This document shows, in pieces, positions 34,426 through 46,800 of a stretch of DNA of 64,000 nt. Where the stretch lies: NCBI GenBank assembly GCA_032433765.1, contig JAVIAB010000160.1, positions 20,344,115-20,408,114 on the forward strand, given 5' to 3'. This DNA comes from Megaustenia siamemsis. Lineage: Eukaryota > Mollusca > Gastropoda > Stylommatophora > Ariophantidae. The stretch's first letter is position 1; each line of letters opens with the position of its first letter. The position numbers were made by a program, and so were the translations under genes. Below the pieces are notes generated by a model. The model did not search any database and was not told where the DNA came from. It saw only the letters and a program-made list of their open reading frames with translations.

Positions 34426-36809
34426 TAGTTTGTTTCAGATTGTTTGCCTCCCTAATTCCAGTAATATCTCGAAAACCGTCTGATGGAATACCATGATTTT
34501 TTGCATGCGACCTTAGATTTTCAATGACGTAACGAATTTATCATTTAAATTATCGTATGTGTTACCGTTTACTCAAAGCGGCAACTTCCTTTGATCTCCT
34601 TCATATTTGTATTTATTTTGACACAAAAAACAGAATGTACGGTAAATGAAGATCTTTTACACTTTTTAGAGGAAAAGGCGTAACTTTTATTTTTATATAA
34701 GGGACATTATTACTTTATAATAAGAGAGTAAGTAAGTAAGTGTTCCTGTCATGCCTGAAGGTGTATAGGGGAATAAACCGCCACAATTGCACTTTTTCAC
34801 AACATGCTACCCATTTGGATTGGGCTCTTTTAATTATACAACTAATATTGAATCAAATCAAAATAGGCCGAACATTCACCGAATAGAAATTATTTATTTT
34901 AAGAACACAGAATACATCGTCAACTCACTAAAAAAACAGTTCCTGAAGTGGTCCGTATCCAGAGTTTCCAACTCCAACAAAGTCACTTCAGTAAGTTCAA
35001 ACAAATGAGTTTTATTCAGAATCTGCCGAATCTAATAGACGTATTACCATTTTTGGTTGAATAACCCACAGACCATCGTTTCTCCAATACTTATCTTCCT
35101 CAACCATAACATGGTCTTCACAACTAGCCCAATAATCTTTGTCTATGTTTGAAATAGCAACATTGGTAAGCTCTTTAACATCAGATAATTTGAAAGTTTT
35201 ATTTTCGGATGCTACTTGCCCTTTGATCTTTGCCCAAACTAATTCAATAGGATTTAGGTGTGAGTGATATGGAGGCAGCCTCAAACATCTATGACCATGT
35301 TCTTCAATTAATTTATCTATTTGAAATATCTTTGGCCGTTGTATCTGTTTTACAAGTGAAAGTAATTCAGGCTTGAGATACATATCGTTAAATGGTATTT
35401 GTTCCCTTGTCAGCCATGTCTTTATTTCAGCTTTAGTGCTTGATGATGTTGGAACTTTATCTTCTTGTGCCACTTTGTTATGGTAAGATGCATTATCCAT
35501 GATCAAACAAGATGGTCGATCTAATAAAGGCAAAAGAGTGTCTTTAATCCAATCTCTGAACATATGACTGTTCATCTCTGAATGATAATCCTGGTTATCA
35601 GTTGACTTTGCAATAAAAACAAGTTCAGCATTCTCCACCAGGCCATTATTTTTGCTCCCAGCATGTGCCACTATAAGGCGCTTTCCTTTGCTGCTAGGTA
35701 CATACCTTTTAATAGTCCCATCTAATGACTGCCATTCTTTTTCATTTGTGTGGTGGGCATTAATCCATGTTTCGTCCAAGTACACAATGTCATAATCTTC
35801 ATTACGCATTTGTCTAACTTCACGTAAATATTTGCTTCTTGCAGCTACTAAATGAGGTTTCTCGCAAATGATGTTTCTTCCACAAGAATATTTTCTAAAA
35901 GTGAAGCCTAAACTCCGCACACTTCTCCATAGTGTGGTTTTTGATACATCAATACTGGTGTTCTTTTTAAGCCAAATCTTAAGTTTCCTTATGGTAACTT
36001 CTTCCCCTAAGTCAAACATTTTACAAATCTCTCTGCGGACAAGTTCTCTGTCAAAACTGTCTAACAAATGTTTTCTTCCTCGACTTCTTTCTTTCCTTGA
36101 ACATTCACATTGAACATTTTTCACCGATCTATGAAACGACCGTTTACGTTTACTTAAACCTAACACGTGCATCGTTCTCTTTTCAGGATTTGATATGCTG
36201 TGATATAGACTCCCTCGTTTTGCCTCTCTACAAAAATATAAATATAATTTCTTTGTAATATTTTGTTCAGTAACAAATTTCAACTTTAAACTCATTGTTA
36301 AGGGCACAACTCACAAAACAGGCCTATGTAAATAATTTGATTTTGTATTTTTGGTGACATTATACTAATGATGTGATACAAAAAGTTGACAATTTTAATC
36401 CAGTAAGTGCAAAACCAGAATTGCGCACCGAATATAAGAGAAATTTGCTACACATATGTGCAAATATTGACAAAAATCTGACATTTGCAATTCAATAGTG
36501 TAAACCGGTGCCTTTACCCACCAACATATAAAGGAAATTCCCAAATGAAGATGTTTAAATCATTCTTGAAGTGATATGGAAGGGGTAAATACTCTTAAAT
36601 TTTGATTCAAATGTGCCCAAGTTTAATCATACTTTTATCCTCCTGGTAAGCAAGCGCACAAGAAAAACCAGCAGTTTGTTTGCAATGAATTTATTTTTTC
36701 TATTACGTTATGAGATTCAGTAGGTTACATGCAAAATATCAGCACTGTAGCACAAATGGTTGCTGAGCTGTGGTTTTTTGAAGTGAGGCAAAAAATCTGA
36801 AGCGAACTA
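34426..36809 (-). mobile_element. Complete Tc1/mariner-superfamily transposon with TIRs
   Basis: 2384 bp flanked by TA on both sides (34424-34425 and 36810-36811). The terminal inverted repeats begin TAGTTYGYTTCAGATT and match at 24 of the first 28 positions. It contains one transposase ORF on the minus strand. The flanking DNA on both sides belongs to one LINE family C fragment, so the element inserted into an older LINE at a TA. Confidence 0.93.
35012..36307 (-). CDS. IS630/Tc1/mariner transposase, long-spacer DDE
   Basis: 431-aa uninterrupted ORF. It would bind the TIRs and cut and paste the element at TA. An N-terminal helix-turn-helix-like region (about 80-140) includes TIRKLKIWLKKNTSIDVSKT. 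The catalytic triad is Asp178 (YLDETW), Asp271 (LIMDNASYH) and Glu355 (HLNPIELVW). By my count 83 residues separate the second Asp from Glu, against 34 in classical Tc1/mariner. That spacing is close to the DD82E group described as Sailor. All catalytic residues are present, so it may be active. Confidence 0.92.
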   Translation of the reverse strand: MPLTMSLKLKFVTEQNITKKLYLYFCREAKRGSLYHSISNPEKRTMHVLGLSKRKRSFHRSVKNVQCECSRKERSRGRKHLLDSFDRELVRREICKMFDLGEEVTIRKLKIWLKKNTSIDVSKTTLWRSVRSLGFTFRKYSCGRNIICEKPHLVAARSKYLREVRQMRNEDYDIVYLDETWINAHHTNEKEWQSLDGTIKRYVPSSKGKRLIVAHAGSKNNGLVENAELVFIAKSTDNQDYHSEMNSHMFRDWIKDTLLPLLDRPSCLIMDNASYHNKVAQEDKVPTSSSTKAEIKTWLTREQIPFNDMYLKPELLSLVKQIQRPKIFQIDKLIEEHGHRCLRLPPYHSHLNPIELVWAKIKGQVASENKTFKLSDVKELTNVAISNIDKDYWASCEDHVMVEEDKYWRNDGLWVIQPKMVIRLLDSADSE

Positions 36810-37660
36810 TAACATTAAAATGGACGAGTAACATCATCAAAAGATTGACATATCACTTATCAGCCTATGGCACTGCTATCTTTCATGCGGAGTGGAGTCA
36901 GCACTCGATAAATTGTAATTGTAGAGAAAAACAAAAACGCGTTGGGGTAAAAAGTCATAAACTACTAAACACACAAAAAACGGACTACACAATAAAAGTA
37001 TAATACACATAAAAACGCTAAACTCTGAAAAGACTAAAATCAAAATATTTTTTTTAGTAATTCAACTTCAAATCTGAAAATTACTGATGAGGCCTCATAA
37101 CTCGACTCTCACTGTACTGACTGTTTATTCAAATTGTACTCATGTCATGTGTAGTAGTCAAATCTACGTGTCGTATGGACGTCCCGTGCCGTACGGTATG
37201 ATCAGATATTCATGTAGAAGAATGTAGTCTTACTCAGTAGTGTTTTGTTGCCACACCAACTAAGGGGAGATCCCTCGTTTCGCTTACAAAATTATATGAC
37301 TAAACTATGATTTTACCTATATATGTTTATGTTTCATAGGTAGACGCTTGAGTCATCACAAAATTATAAATGGACATTTTTACAATTTCAAGCGATGAGT
37401 CTCAGACTAATTTTATCAGGATTTAAGCAGCAGACGGATTGGGAAACGGAAATACATGGCAAGGTCCTTCGCAGTTGAAACATAACAAACTCTCATTCGT
37501 TTTAAATATATACTACATAGCAATTTTACTGCATACAAATTGCAAAATATTTTTACATAGATTTATAGATTCTATAGATATTTATTTAAGCTCTAATTGC
37601 AATGATATTAATTGGAATATTAATATTAAGTCAGCGTATTTGGCGCTGGATTACATTTTA

Positions 37661-37675
37661 ATGGCGGCTCGATGA
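37661..37675 (+). promoter_or_regulatory. YY1-like motif and 4-codon uORF upstream of RAD23
   Basis: ATGGCGGC at 37661-37668 matches the core of the YY1/Pho site that is often found near metazoan transcription starts. The same ATG opens a minimal reading frame (ATG GCG GCT CGA TGA) ending 73 bp before the RAD23 ATG. If transcription begins upstream, this would be a 4-codon uORF. If it begins nearby, it is a promoter element. The transcription start is not visible. Confidence 0.4.
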
Positions 37676-37748
37676 CAAGGGAGACATCGCTTCTTTCGCT
37701 AACATCAACTTGTTGGGTGTACACGAAGGAAAATAAAACATTTTGAAA

Positions 37749-37814
37749 ATGATGATCACGCTTAAAACTTTGCAGCAGCAAACATTTAAGCTGGAAGTTG
37801 ACCCTGAAATTACA
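37749..37814 (+). CDS. RAD23: RAD23 exon 1 (start codon, UBL)
   Basis: 22 codons, [20 protein letters not shown] plus IT, ending at [20 protein letters not shown] is the signature start of the RAD23 UBL domain. Two ATGs are adjacent (37749 and 37752); either may be used, and the second matches the usual family start better. Confidence 0.92.
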
Positions 37815-40800
37815 GTAAGTGCTTATTCTTTGTAACTCGAGTGAATCATTGAATGAGTCGAGTGAGGCGAGCAGTGTCGGAGCAGTCAGAGTCACTCACT
37901 TTTCACTAGTACTAGTAGTATAAGTAGCAGTACTAGACTAACTACTAAGACTAAACTCTAGGGTATTTATATATAATATATTGTGTGTGACAGTGTGATT
38001 AGCATTTTTGATATACACTCTCAGAGTCTGCTGAGTGATGACTGTACCGTGGATGGTGCAAACTCCTCTCCAGCTCAGGCTGACGACTGACGAACGACGA
38101 ATTCAACTAACTTTTACTTTTCAAGTCTTTTCAATTGCTACCTAACGAGTCCTATTAAATTAAATTTAAAAAAAAATTAATATTGACATAGGTCAGGTGA
38201 TAGTACTGATAGTCACTCATCACTGATAGTATAGTAGTGATACTTGATAGTGATAGAGTTACACACTAAAATTAAAATTGACTAAACTAAAACTAACTTT
38301 TAACTGCTATACTATTTTAAGTACTGACTCAGTCAGTGACTGACTTACTTTACACTACTGACTACTTTACAGTTTACTTGTTGACTTGTAACAGTGTGAC
38401 ACACAGAATATCAGTGAACAACAGACTGTTGGACAGGTCAGGCGTGTTAGACTGTACTGTTTCTCAACTAATTCAACTGTGAGTGTTATTTTATAATTGT
38501 GAATTGACAGCTTCATGACACTGATCAGATGAGTTGAGTCATCAACTACACCAGTTAATTCAGAATTAGACTTGCTATACCATAAATAAATAGTATTACT
38601 ATTACTCAATTAGTCTATTACTAATAATATTTAGTAGTATAATTAATAATTTATTATTTGGACTAAACTTAGTTACAGTGTAACTGTGCCCACTTTGGTA
38701 TTGTTTTTTCCCTAATAAATTATGAAATATTGAAATAGTGAATAATTTATATAGTGAAAACACAATAGCTAGAGACACTAAATAAAATAGCCTTAAAAGT
38801 GAGTCAAAGCCAAGACTAAGACACAGGAAACTTTTACAGAGGTGAACAAAGAAGTGAGAAGATGCATTTAAAAGGGATAACAAGAAATATATATAGATTC
38901 TTCATCTACCTTTCAGCTCCCTGTGGAGCATAGAGGTCTTCAACAAACACTTTCCAAGTCGTTCTGTTTCTTGCCATTCTTTTAACATCATTTCATGTCT
39001 TCCCCATCATCTTCATCTCTGCTTCCGACTTCTCCAAGAATTCTTTGGTCTTCCTATTTGTATTTTCCCCTGGGGATTCCAAAAAAGGGCCTGTTGTGTA
39101 ATACTGTCAGTCAGCTTCCGTAGTTTGTGTCCTATCCTGTGCCATCGTCTTTGCTGTATCTCTTTATCCACTGGTATTTGACTGGTACATTTCCATAATA
39201 TATTATGTTAGTGATTTTGTCCTGCCATTTCTATCCTTTTATTTTGCGTAAGGATCCATTAATGAAAGTCTGTATCTTCATAATTGTCAATTTGGTAATA
39301 TATATAGATGAACTAGCTAAAAAGACAGATCAAGCTGCAAATAAAGGAAGGTTACTGTACAGCAGCACAAATAAATTAAGTGGAACATACAAACAAATCA
39401 ATGCCTTTATTAAAAATATGAAAGGAAATCTGCTTAGTAATATAAGGGAACAAATAAAGAGATAGAAGGAGCATTTTGAAGAAACGCTGAACAGACCAGG
39501 CCAAAATAACTCTCCAGATAATCTACTTGAAAAAATATGGGAAGGGGAAGAAATACCTAAAGACTGGAAAGAAGGTTTTATGATCAAACTACCAAATAAA
39601 GGAAGTTTACCAGGAGTGCACAAATTAAAAGGGAATTATGCTATTATCAGTGCCAGGAAAATTATTAAGCAGAATCATTGTGAAGAGACTAAAAGAGGCC
39701 ATAGAGAAACATGAGAGATGAACAAGCAGGTTTTAGGAAAAACATATCATGTGGTGATCAAACTACCTTACGTATAATAGTTGAACAAAGTTTAGAATAA
39801 CAGTCCCCACTTTATATTGGATCCATAGATTATGAAAAGGCATTTGACAGTTTAGACAGAGGAATGCTTTGGAAGTTACTGAGCCATTATGGAATCCCCA
39901 TAAAGTTTATTAACCTGATAAGAACAATATATGAAGGAATGAAATGTAGTGTTGTGCACGAGAGGGAAAAAAAATTCAATATTATTTCACATCTTGATTA
40001 TTCATTATTCTTCATCTTATTTAATAATATATAAGAATTGAATCATTAAAAGTTATAAATCAAAATAAATTGAGTGAAAGAAATGATTAAGAATCATGAA
40101 TGAATGAGAAAGATGACCCAAAAAATACAGTTTTTAATTTTAATAAAACAATAAAATAAACAGAAATTAACAGTTTAGTTTTAGTCCAGACCATCAATCA
40201 CTAGTCAGAATTTAGTTAGTAACGACACAGAAATTTAATTTTAAAATTAATTCCACTACAAATCACTTTGAGATCATACATACTTTATGTAAAATTGGAA
40301 GCTGAATCTAAATATCCATATTAGTTTACTAAAAAATTAACTGCTATTTTGGAGTTGCTGATTCAACAGTGGACTCATGTAAGCGGCACATGATGATTTG
40401 CGACCATGCCATCAATGGCAAAGTATCCGATAATGGTGTGGTGACTTAATTGCCAATAATTTCTTAAATATATCTTTAAAACTTTGCACATACATGTGTA
40501 AGTGATCACGGAATCACTTTATCAATATTATTTTAATGCAAAGTAGCATTTTTTTCCCTTCATAATGACTTAAAATTCAACAATGAAAGTATAACGAGGA
40601 CGGATACCTCCAACTATCAAGTAGGGATCAAGTCATCAGGATTCGCCTACTCATTGGCCACAACAGAATGAGAAATCACATGTTCACCAAACTCAATATA
40701 GGAACTACCAGCAAGTGCCACTGTACCCTGGATAACATGACAACTATTTCACATACTTATGTAAAAAGAAGATGCTGAAATCGTTGTATGAAGCAGAAAA

Positions 40801-43800
40801 ACTCTCTGTAAAATAAATCTGATCGATATCCACATCTGGCTTTATAAAATGGCAGAGGAAACTCTCTTTATTAGAAAACAACAAAGGTTTCCTTAAAAAT
40901 TTCTGGAAATGCCATTGGGAGCAATGTAGGTATGATTAGGACCTCCTTTGGACAACTGCAATGACCAATGGTGGCCAGATGCATAGTAACCACAACTTCC
41001 AGAAACCGGCATCTATCGATTCCCAAAACATCTATACTACATTACAGTAGTAATGAATGTGAGTACTCAGCAGTACTGTCTTATTGTTTATTGTACACAA
41101 TTGTTTAAAAAAATGTATATAGTTCACCTTTTTTTTTTAAATCTGAAACATACATGATTAACTGTAGATTATGACACCTATCCAAGAGTTATATTTTTGT
41201 GATATATTCATCAATATGATGAACACTAATTATTACATTTGGAGTTTGGAAAGTGGTATTTTCTTTGAACTTGTGTTAAAAAAAACTGTGTTTACCTAAG
41301 AAGAGACACAGGAATTGGATGCGACAATCATTTCCTGACTTAGGTTTGATTATGGTCTGAAATTCGAATACATGGCGCTGTGACTTCCAGGGGTGTTACA
41401 TTGTCTGTTGACACATTGGCTGCCATTCCAGCCATTTGCTCGGCTTCCTTGTAGCGTCATTTGCTGTCTATTTCATGTTACAAAGGTTTGATTGATGAGA
41501 TTTCCTCCATCATAAAAAAAAAAATTTCTTGAAAATTGGCCAAATTTATCAAATTAAAGAACCCCATTTTTACAGGAGCTTTGTACTTTTTTACGAAATG
41601 CATGATTATTGGTAAGATAAAAATCCAACCTTCAAGGTTACCAGAAGCAATAATTAGGAAGGTTGGGGGGGGGGGGGTATGTTTGCTCGCAGCAAACTGT
41701 TGAATTCCCAGAATTTGTAGTTTGAGTTTGTAATTTTTACAATGGCATAAACTCTGATTAAAATAGTAATAATAATAACTGCTAGATAGTCACAGATGAG
41801 AAAGTTATAGCCCTTGACTGTGATTGTAGGTAGAAAATTTTCAACAATTACCTTATTCATGTCTGTACTGTTTGTGTATTCTTATTCTTTCTTTACATCA
41901 ATTATTTAACAAAGAAAGTAATTACATTTTAAAGTGAATTATTATAACAAAGAGCGTTTTCAGTATATCAGATAGACCTTATACTAGACTATCAAGAGCA
42001 CAATCTCATCATCATCAAGTACCGGGCCTGCTGGCGTAGGTGATCATGTCTCTCCACAACTTTTGATCTCGACAGTTCTTTATCATTTCTGTTGTTGACC
42101 TTCTGCCAAGCCATTCTCTTAAGCTGTCTGGTATTTTCTCTCTTTGCTTCCCTCTATCTCTTTGTCCCTCAATTTTTCCTGTTGTTACAATATATTCCAG
42201 TTGTTCTCTTCTCAATACATGGCCAAAAAATGATGATTGTTTCTTCATAATATTGGTAATTAGCTCTTTGTTTGCTTTGACCTCTTTCAGAACATTTTCA
42301 TTACTCTTCTTAGCTGTCCATGGTACTCTCAACATTGTTCTGTAAAACCACATTTCTACAGACTCCAGTGATTTTCTTGTCTTTTGTCCTATTATCCATG
42401 ATTCGTATCCATATGTTAAGACTGGCTCTACATAACATTTAAGAATTCTTTTTCTTGTCACTATTGTCAAAAATGGATTGCATAGTATTTTCCTCATTTT
42501 TTGGAAAGCTGTCTTTGCCTGAGCCATTCTGCATCTCACCTCTTTTGTGCATCTTCCGTCTGAGGTTAACAAAGTTCCCAAATATTTAAATTCATTTACC
42601 TGTTTTAATATAGTTCCACTTGTCTTTATTTTGCACTGAGGTGATGTCTTTTTCTTTGTTGTTACCATTACCTTTTGTGATGTCTTTTTGCTATTAAGGC
42701 TGAGTCCTTTATTTTTGCTTTGTTTCACTATAATGTCCAACATTTCTTGTAACTCATTTTCACTCTTAGTGATTAAGACTGTATCATCAGCATACCTTAG
42801 ATTATTTATATTATGACCTCCAATTGTTATTCCAGGCATGCCACTTATGGATCTTAAAATAATCTCACTATAAATATTAAACAAATCTGGTGACAGCTCA
42901 CAACCTTGTCTAACACCCTATTTTATTTGTTGAAACATTCCCAATTGGTTTCCAGTTCTTTTGGCCACTGTTTGTTGCCAATACAAGTTCTTTATTATTC
43001 TTAGATCTTTGCTGTCTATGTTTATGCTTTCTAAAATTTTGATTATTTCTTGATGCTTTGCTTTGTCAAATGCTTTGGTATAATCTATGAAACATAGGTA
43101 TAGATCTGTTTTCACCTCTATGGCTCTTTCTACTAAAGATCTGATGATATATGTGGCATTGCTTGTTCCTTTACCTCCAACAAAACCACACTGTTCATCG
43201 CTAATGAGCACAATCTAGGTCATGCCTACTCCATGTTCCATAAGATCTTGAAAGATTATGATTATATGATAAATAATGGTATGATGTTATTTTATTGGAA
43301 GAAAGATGACTCTTTATTCATTTCAAAAGCACATCAAATGGTGGTCAGATCTCTTTGAAATTTAACAGCTTTGATACAAATAAATGAAAACAACAATAAT
43401 TCCTTTAATTGGTCTTCAATATTTATTTTTGTATTTGATGATGGTCCAGATGCTGTAAATTACCATTATAATATTTTGACTGTTTCTCGTCATTTAACTC
43501 ACTTATAATGTGTAGGAGACTCTGTGGCTGAGTGGTTAGTGTGTTCGCTTCTGATCAGAAGTGGTCTGAGTTAAAATTCCAGAAGTGTTACTTTTTTTCG
43601 GACTGACAAAGGCTTTGAGGTTCACCCAGGTTCTGAAAACTGGTACCAGAGATTATCTTGGAAATAAGGCAGCTTGACGTGATACCAAACACATCACCCG
43701 AAAATGTATGATGGTTGTATAAAAATGTGGTTATCATCATCAAGCACCATGCCTTCTGGCTTAGGTGATCATGTCTCTCCACAACTTTCCATCTCGACAA

Positions 43801-46800
43801 TTACTTATCATTTCTATTGTTGACCTTCAGCCAAGGCATTCTCTTAAGCTGTCTGGTATCTTTTCTCTTTGCTTCCCTCTATCTCTTTGTCCTTTAATTT
43901 TCCCAGTTATCACAGTATATTCCAGCTGTTCCCTTCACATTGCATAGCCAAAAATGATGATTGTTTCTTCCTCATATTGGAAATCTTTTTGCTTTGGTCT
44001 CTTTCAGTGTGTTTTCATTACACTTCTTAGCTGTCCATGGTATTCTCAACATTCTTCTGTAAAACCACATTTCTACAGCCTCCAGTGATTTTCTTGTCTG
44101 ATGTCCTATTGTCGATGATTCACATCCATATGTTAAAACTGGTTCTACATAACATTTAAAAACTCTTTTTCTTTTTTCTGTTTTCAAAAATGGATTGCAC
44201 AGTATCTTCCTCACTTTTTAGAAAGCTGCTTTTTCCTGAGCCATTCTGCATCTCTCCTCTGTTGTACATCTACCATCTGATGTTAACATTGTCCCAGATA
44301 TTGAAATTCATTTACCTATTTTAATATTGTTCCACTTGTCTTTATTGTGCATTGTGGTGATGTCTTTTTCTTTGTTGCTATCATTACTTCTGTCTTTAAG
44401 ACTGTATTATCAGCATACCTTAGATTATTCATATTATGACCTCCAATTGCTATTCCAGGCATGCCCATTATGGATCTTAAAATAATCTCACTATACATAT
44501 TACTTATTATATTATACTTATATTATACTTTCCCGTGTGCTACCAGGGCCTCATTATGAGGGAATAAACAATAGTGACACTGTGACCTTCTAGGCATGTC
44601 GTAAGAGGCGACTAAGGAGGTTGATCGATGGCTTGACAAGCTGTTATTGTAAAAAGTATTGTTATGTAAACAGAGCCATAGACTTTAGAAGCAGTGATCT
44701 CTGCAATACGTGCCATTTTGGCACGCAAGGTTTCTGTTTTTGAGATTGTGGTTCTGCCCTATGTGCCGTCTTCGGCTCGAAAGGACAATAGAATAGATAG
44801 AATAGAATACATATTAAATAAATCTGGTGACAGCACACATCCTTGCCTAACACCCTGTTTTGTTTGTTGAAACATTCCCAATTGGTTTCCAGTTCTTATG
44901 GCCACTGTTTGTTGCCAGTACATGTTCTTTATTATTCTTTTATTTTTTGCTGTCTACGTATATGCCTTCTATAATTTTTATTTTTTCTTGGTGCTTTACT
45001 TTGTCAAATGCCTTGGTGTAATTTATGAACCATAGGTATTGATCTGTTTTCACCTCTTTGGCTCTTTCTACTAAAGATCTTATGATGTATATGACATTGT
45101 TCATAACTTTACCTCCAACAAAACCACACTGTTCATCACTAATTTCTGGACTGATTTTGTTGGCACTCTTCATGTGATGATTCTTAGTAATATCTTAGTC
45201 ATGTGACTCAAATATGGTCACTAACACCATATTCCCCATACACGTAGCAAGGCATGGAGAGAACCTTTATTTACTTATAGCACATATAAATGGCTGTAAC
45301 TGGTGAATCACTTAGTATCATTTTATAGGGGGTATTCCATGATGTTAGGGATTGCCTGATCTACTTTTTGATGTATAAATAGATGCTTAGCCATTTGCTA
45401 TCTTATGAAGACTTTTTAAAATTAAAAATGGGACCTCATTATGGACTGTCAGCTACCATCAGTGTCCTTCAACACTAAATCGGTAGCCAGGAAGCTTGGA
45501 ATACCTAAATTAAGAATTTCTATCTTCCGTTCGCTTAAAGTATTGTTTATATGTATGTATGTGTGTGCATGCGCACGAGCAATGTCATTTCTTGTATAAA
45601 TTTTACTGTTTTTTTTTTTTTTGCATTAAGAATTTCAAAAATGAAGTTGTGGTTATCAAAACTGTTACATATATTTTATGGCCATAATTAAGTATTTTCT
45701 AAACGAGTTTCAAAATAATTGTTAAAAATGTAAATTTATAAATAGGAATCTAAAAATACATCATTTGTATCCGTACATCAATTATTAAAATGTTAGGATT
45801 TTTTAAATGAATTGTTGTGATAGAAGACTATACACTGTAGTGCAACAGAAGGCAGACTAAACAGAGGAGGCATGCTATTCATCATAAGTTCCTGCTTCTG
45901 ACAAGTGATTTATTCCTTTATCTTCATGACAGGAAACAACTTTAAACAAAGTATCAACTATTTTGCTGTTTCTTATCAGGTGAAAGAATTAAAAGACAAA
46001 ATTGAGTTGGAGAAAGGGAAAGATTATCCTGCTGGTGGTTTGAAGCTAATTTATGCAGGTATAGTGTCGTTTGTGTAAAATATCACAAGACCTTAAAGTC
46101 ATGATAGTTTTATATGAAATAAACTATAAACAATTTACTGAACTTTAGCTATAAATGTGGGATCCTGATTCACATAAGGTGGAATAAAACAACAAGGAAA
46201 AGTACAGTGTATGTCTTTATCTCCATGTGCTGACTTATAAATATTTATCTCATGTGCTCCCTTTACAGTTACATTATTAATTAATATAATACTTCTTAAT
46301 ATGGAAACACCAAAATATTAGAATGAGAGTAGCAAAGTCAGCAATGACTTTCATAAACCTTGATAACATATGGAAACATAAATTACTAAGCACAAAACAA
46401 AGCTCAGGATTTTCAAATCAAATGTATTATCCACCCTAATTGTTCTGGAAAACAACTAAAGAAATAGAAAATAAGCTGGGTGCATTTGAAAACAAATGCA
46501 TGAGGAAATATTTGTATACTATGGAAGACTAGTGCAGAAATAAGAAAAATGACAAAAATATCAACTATAATCAAAAGAAGAAGGTGGTCATTTGATGGCC
46601 AAATGATGAGAAGAAAAAACAAAAGAATCTCAAAGCAGGCCCTCAAATGGGAACCAGAAGGTAAAAGAAAACAAGGCTGATCTAGAGAAATACTAAAAGC
46701 TGTCTTCGGCCTGAAAGAACAATAGCTAGGTGGATGGATGGGTGGAAGGAAGGAATATGTTATAGTTATCAAGGATGAGGATGGTGGTTGCCTATTAGCT

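Larger units (their letters stand above)
34180..36905 (+). mobile_element. LINE family C 3' fragment split by the Tc1/mariner element
   Basis: The left part, 34180-34425, reads TEQKIEAFEVWIHRRIDRIE, then frame-broken sequence up to GGCAGACTAATAC. The right part, 36810-36905, resumes with AACATTAAAATGGACGAG. The uninterrupted copy at 53215 has GATTAACATGGACGAG at this point. Confidence 0.8.
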
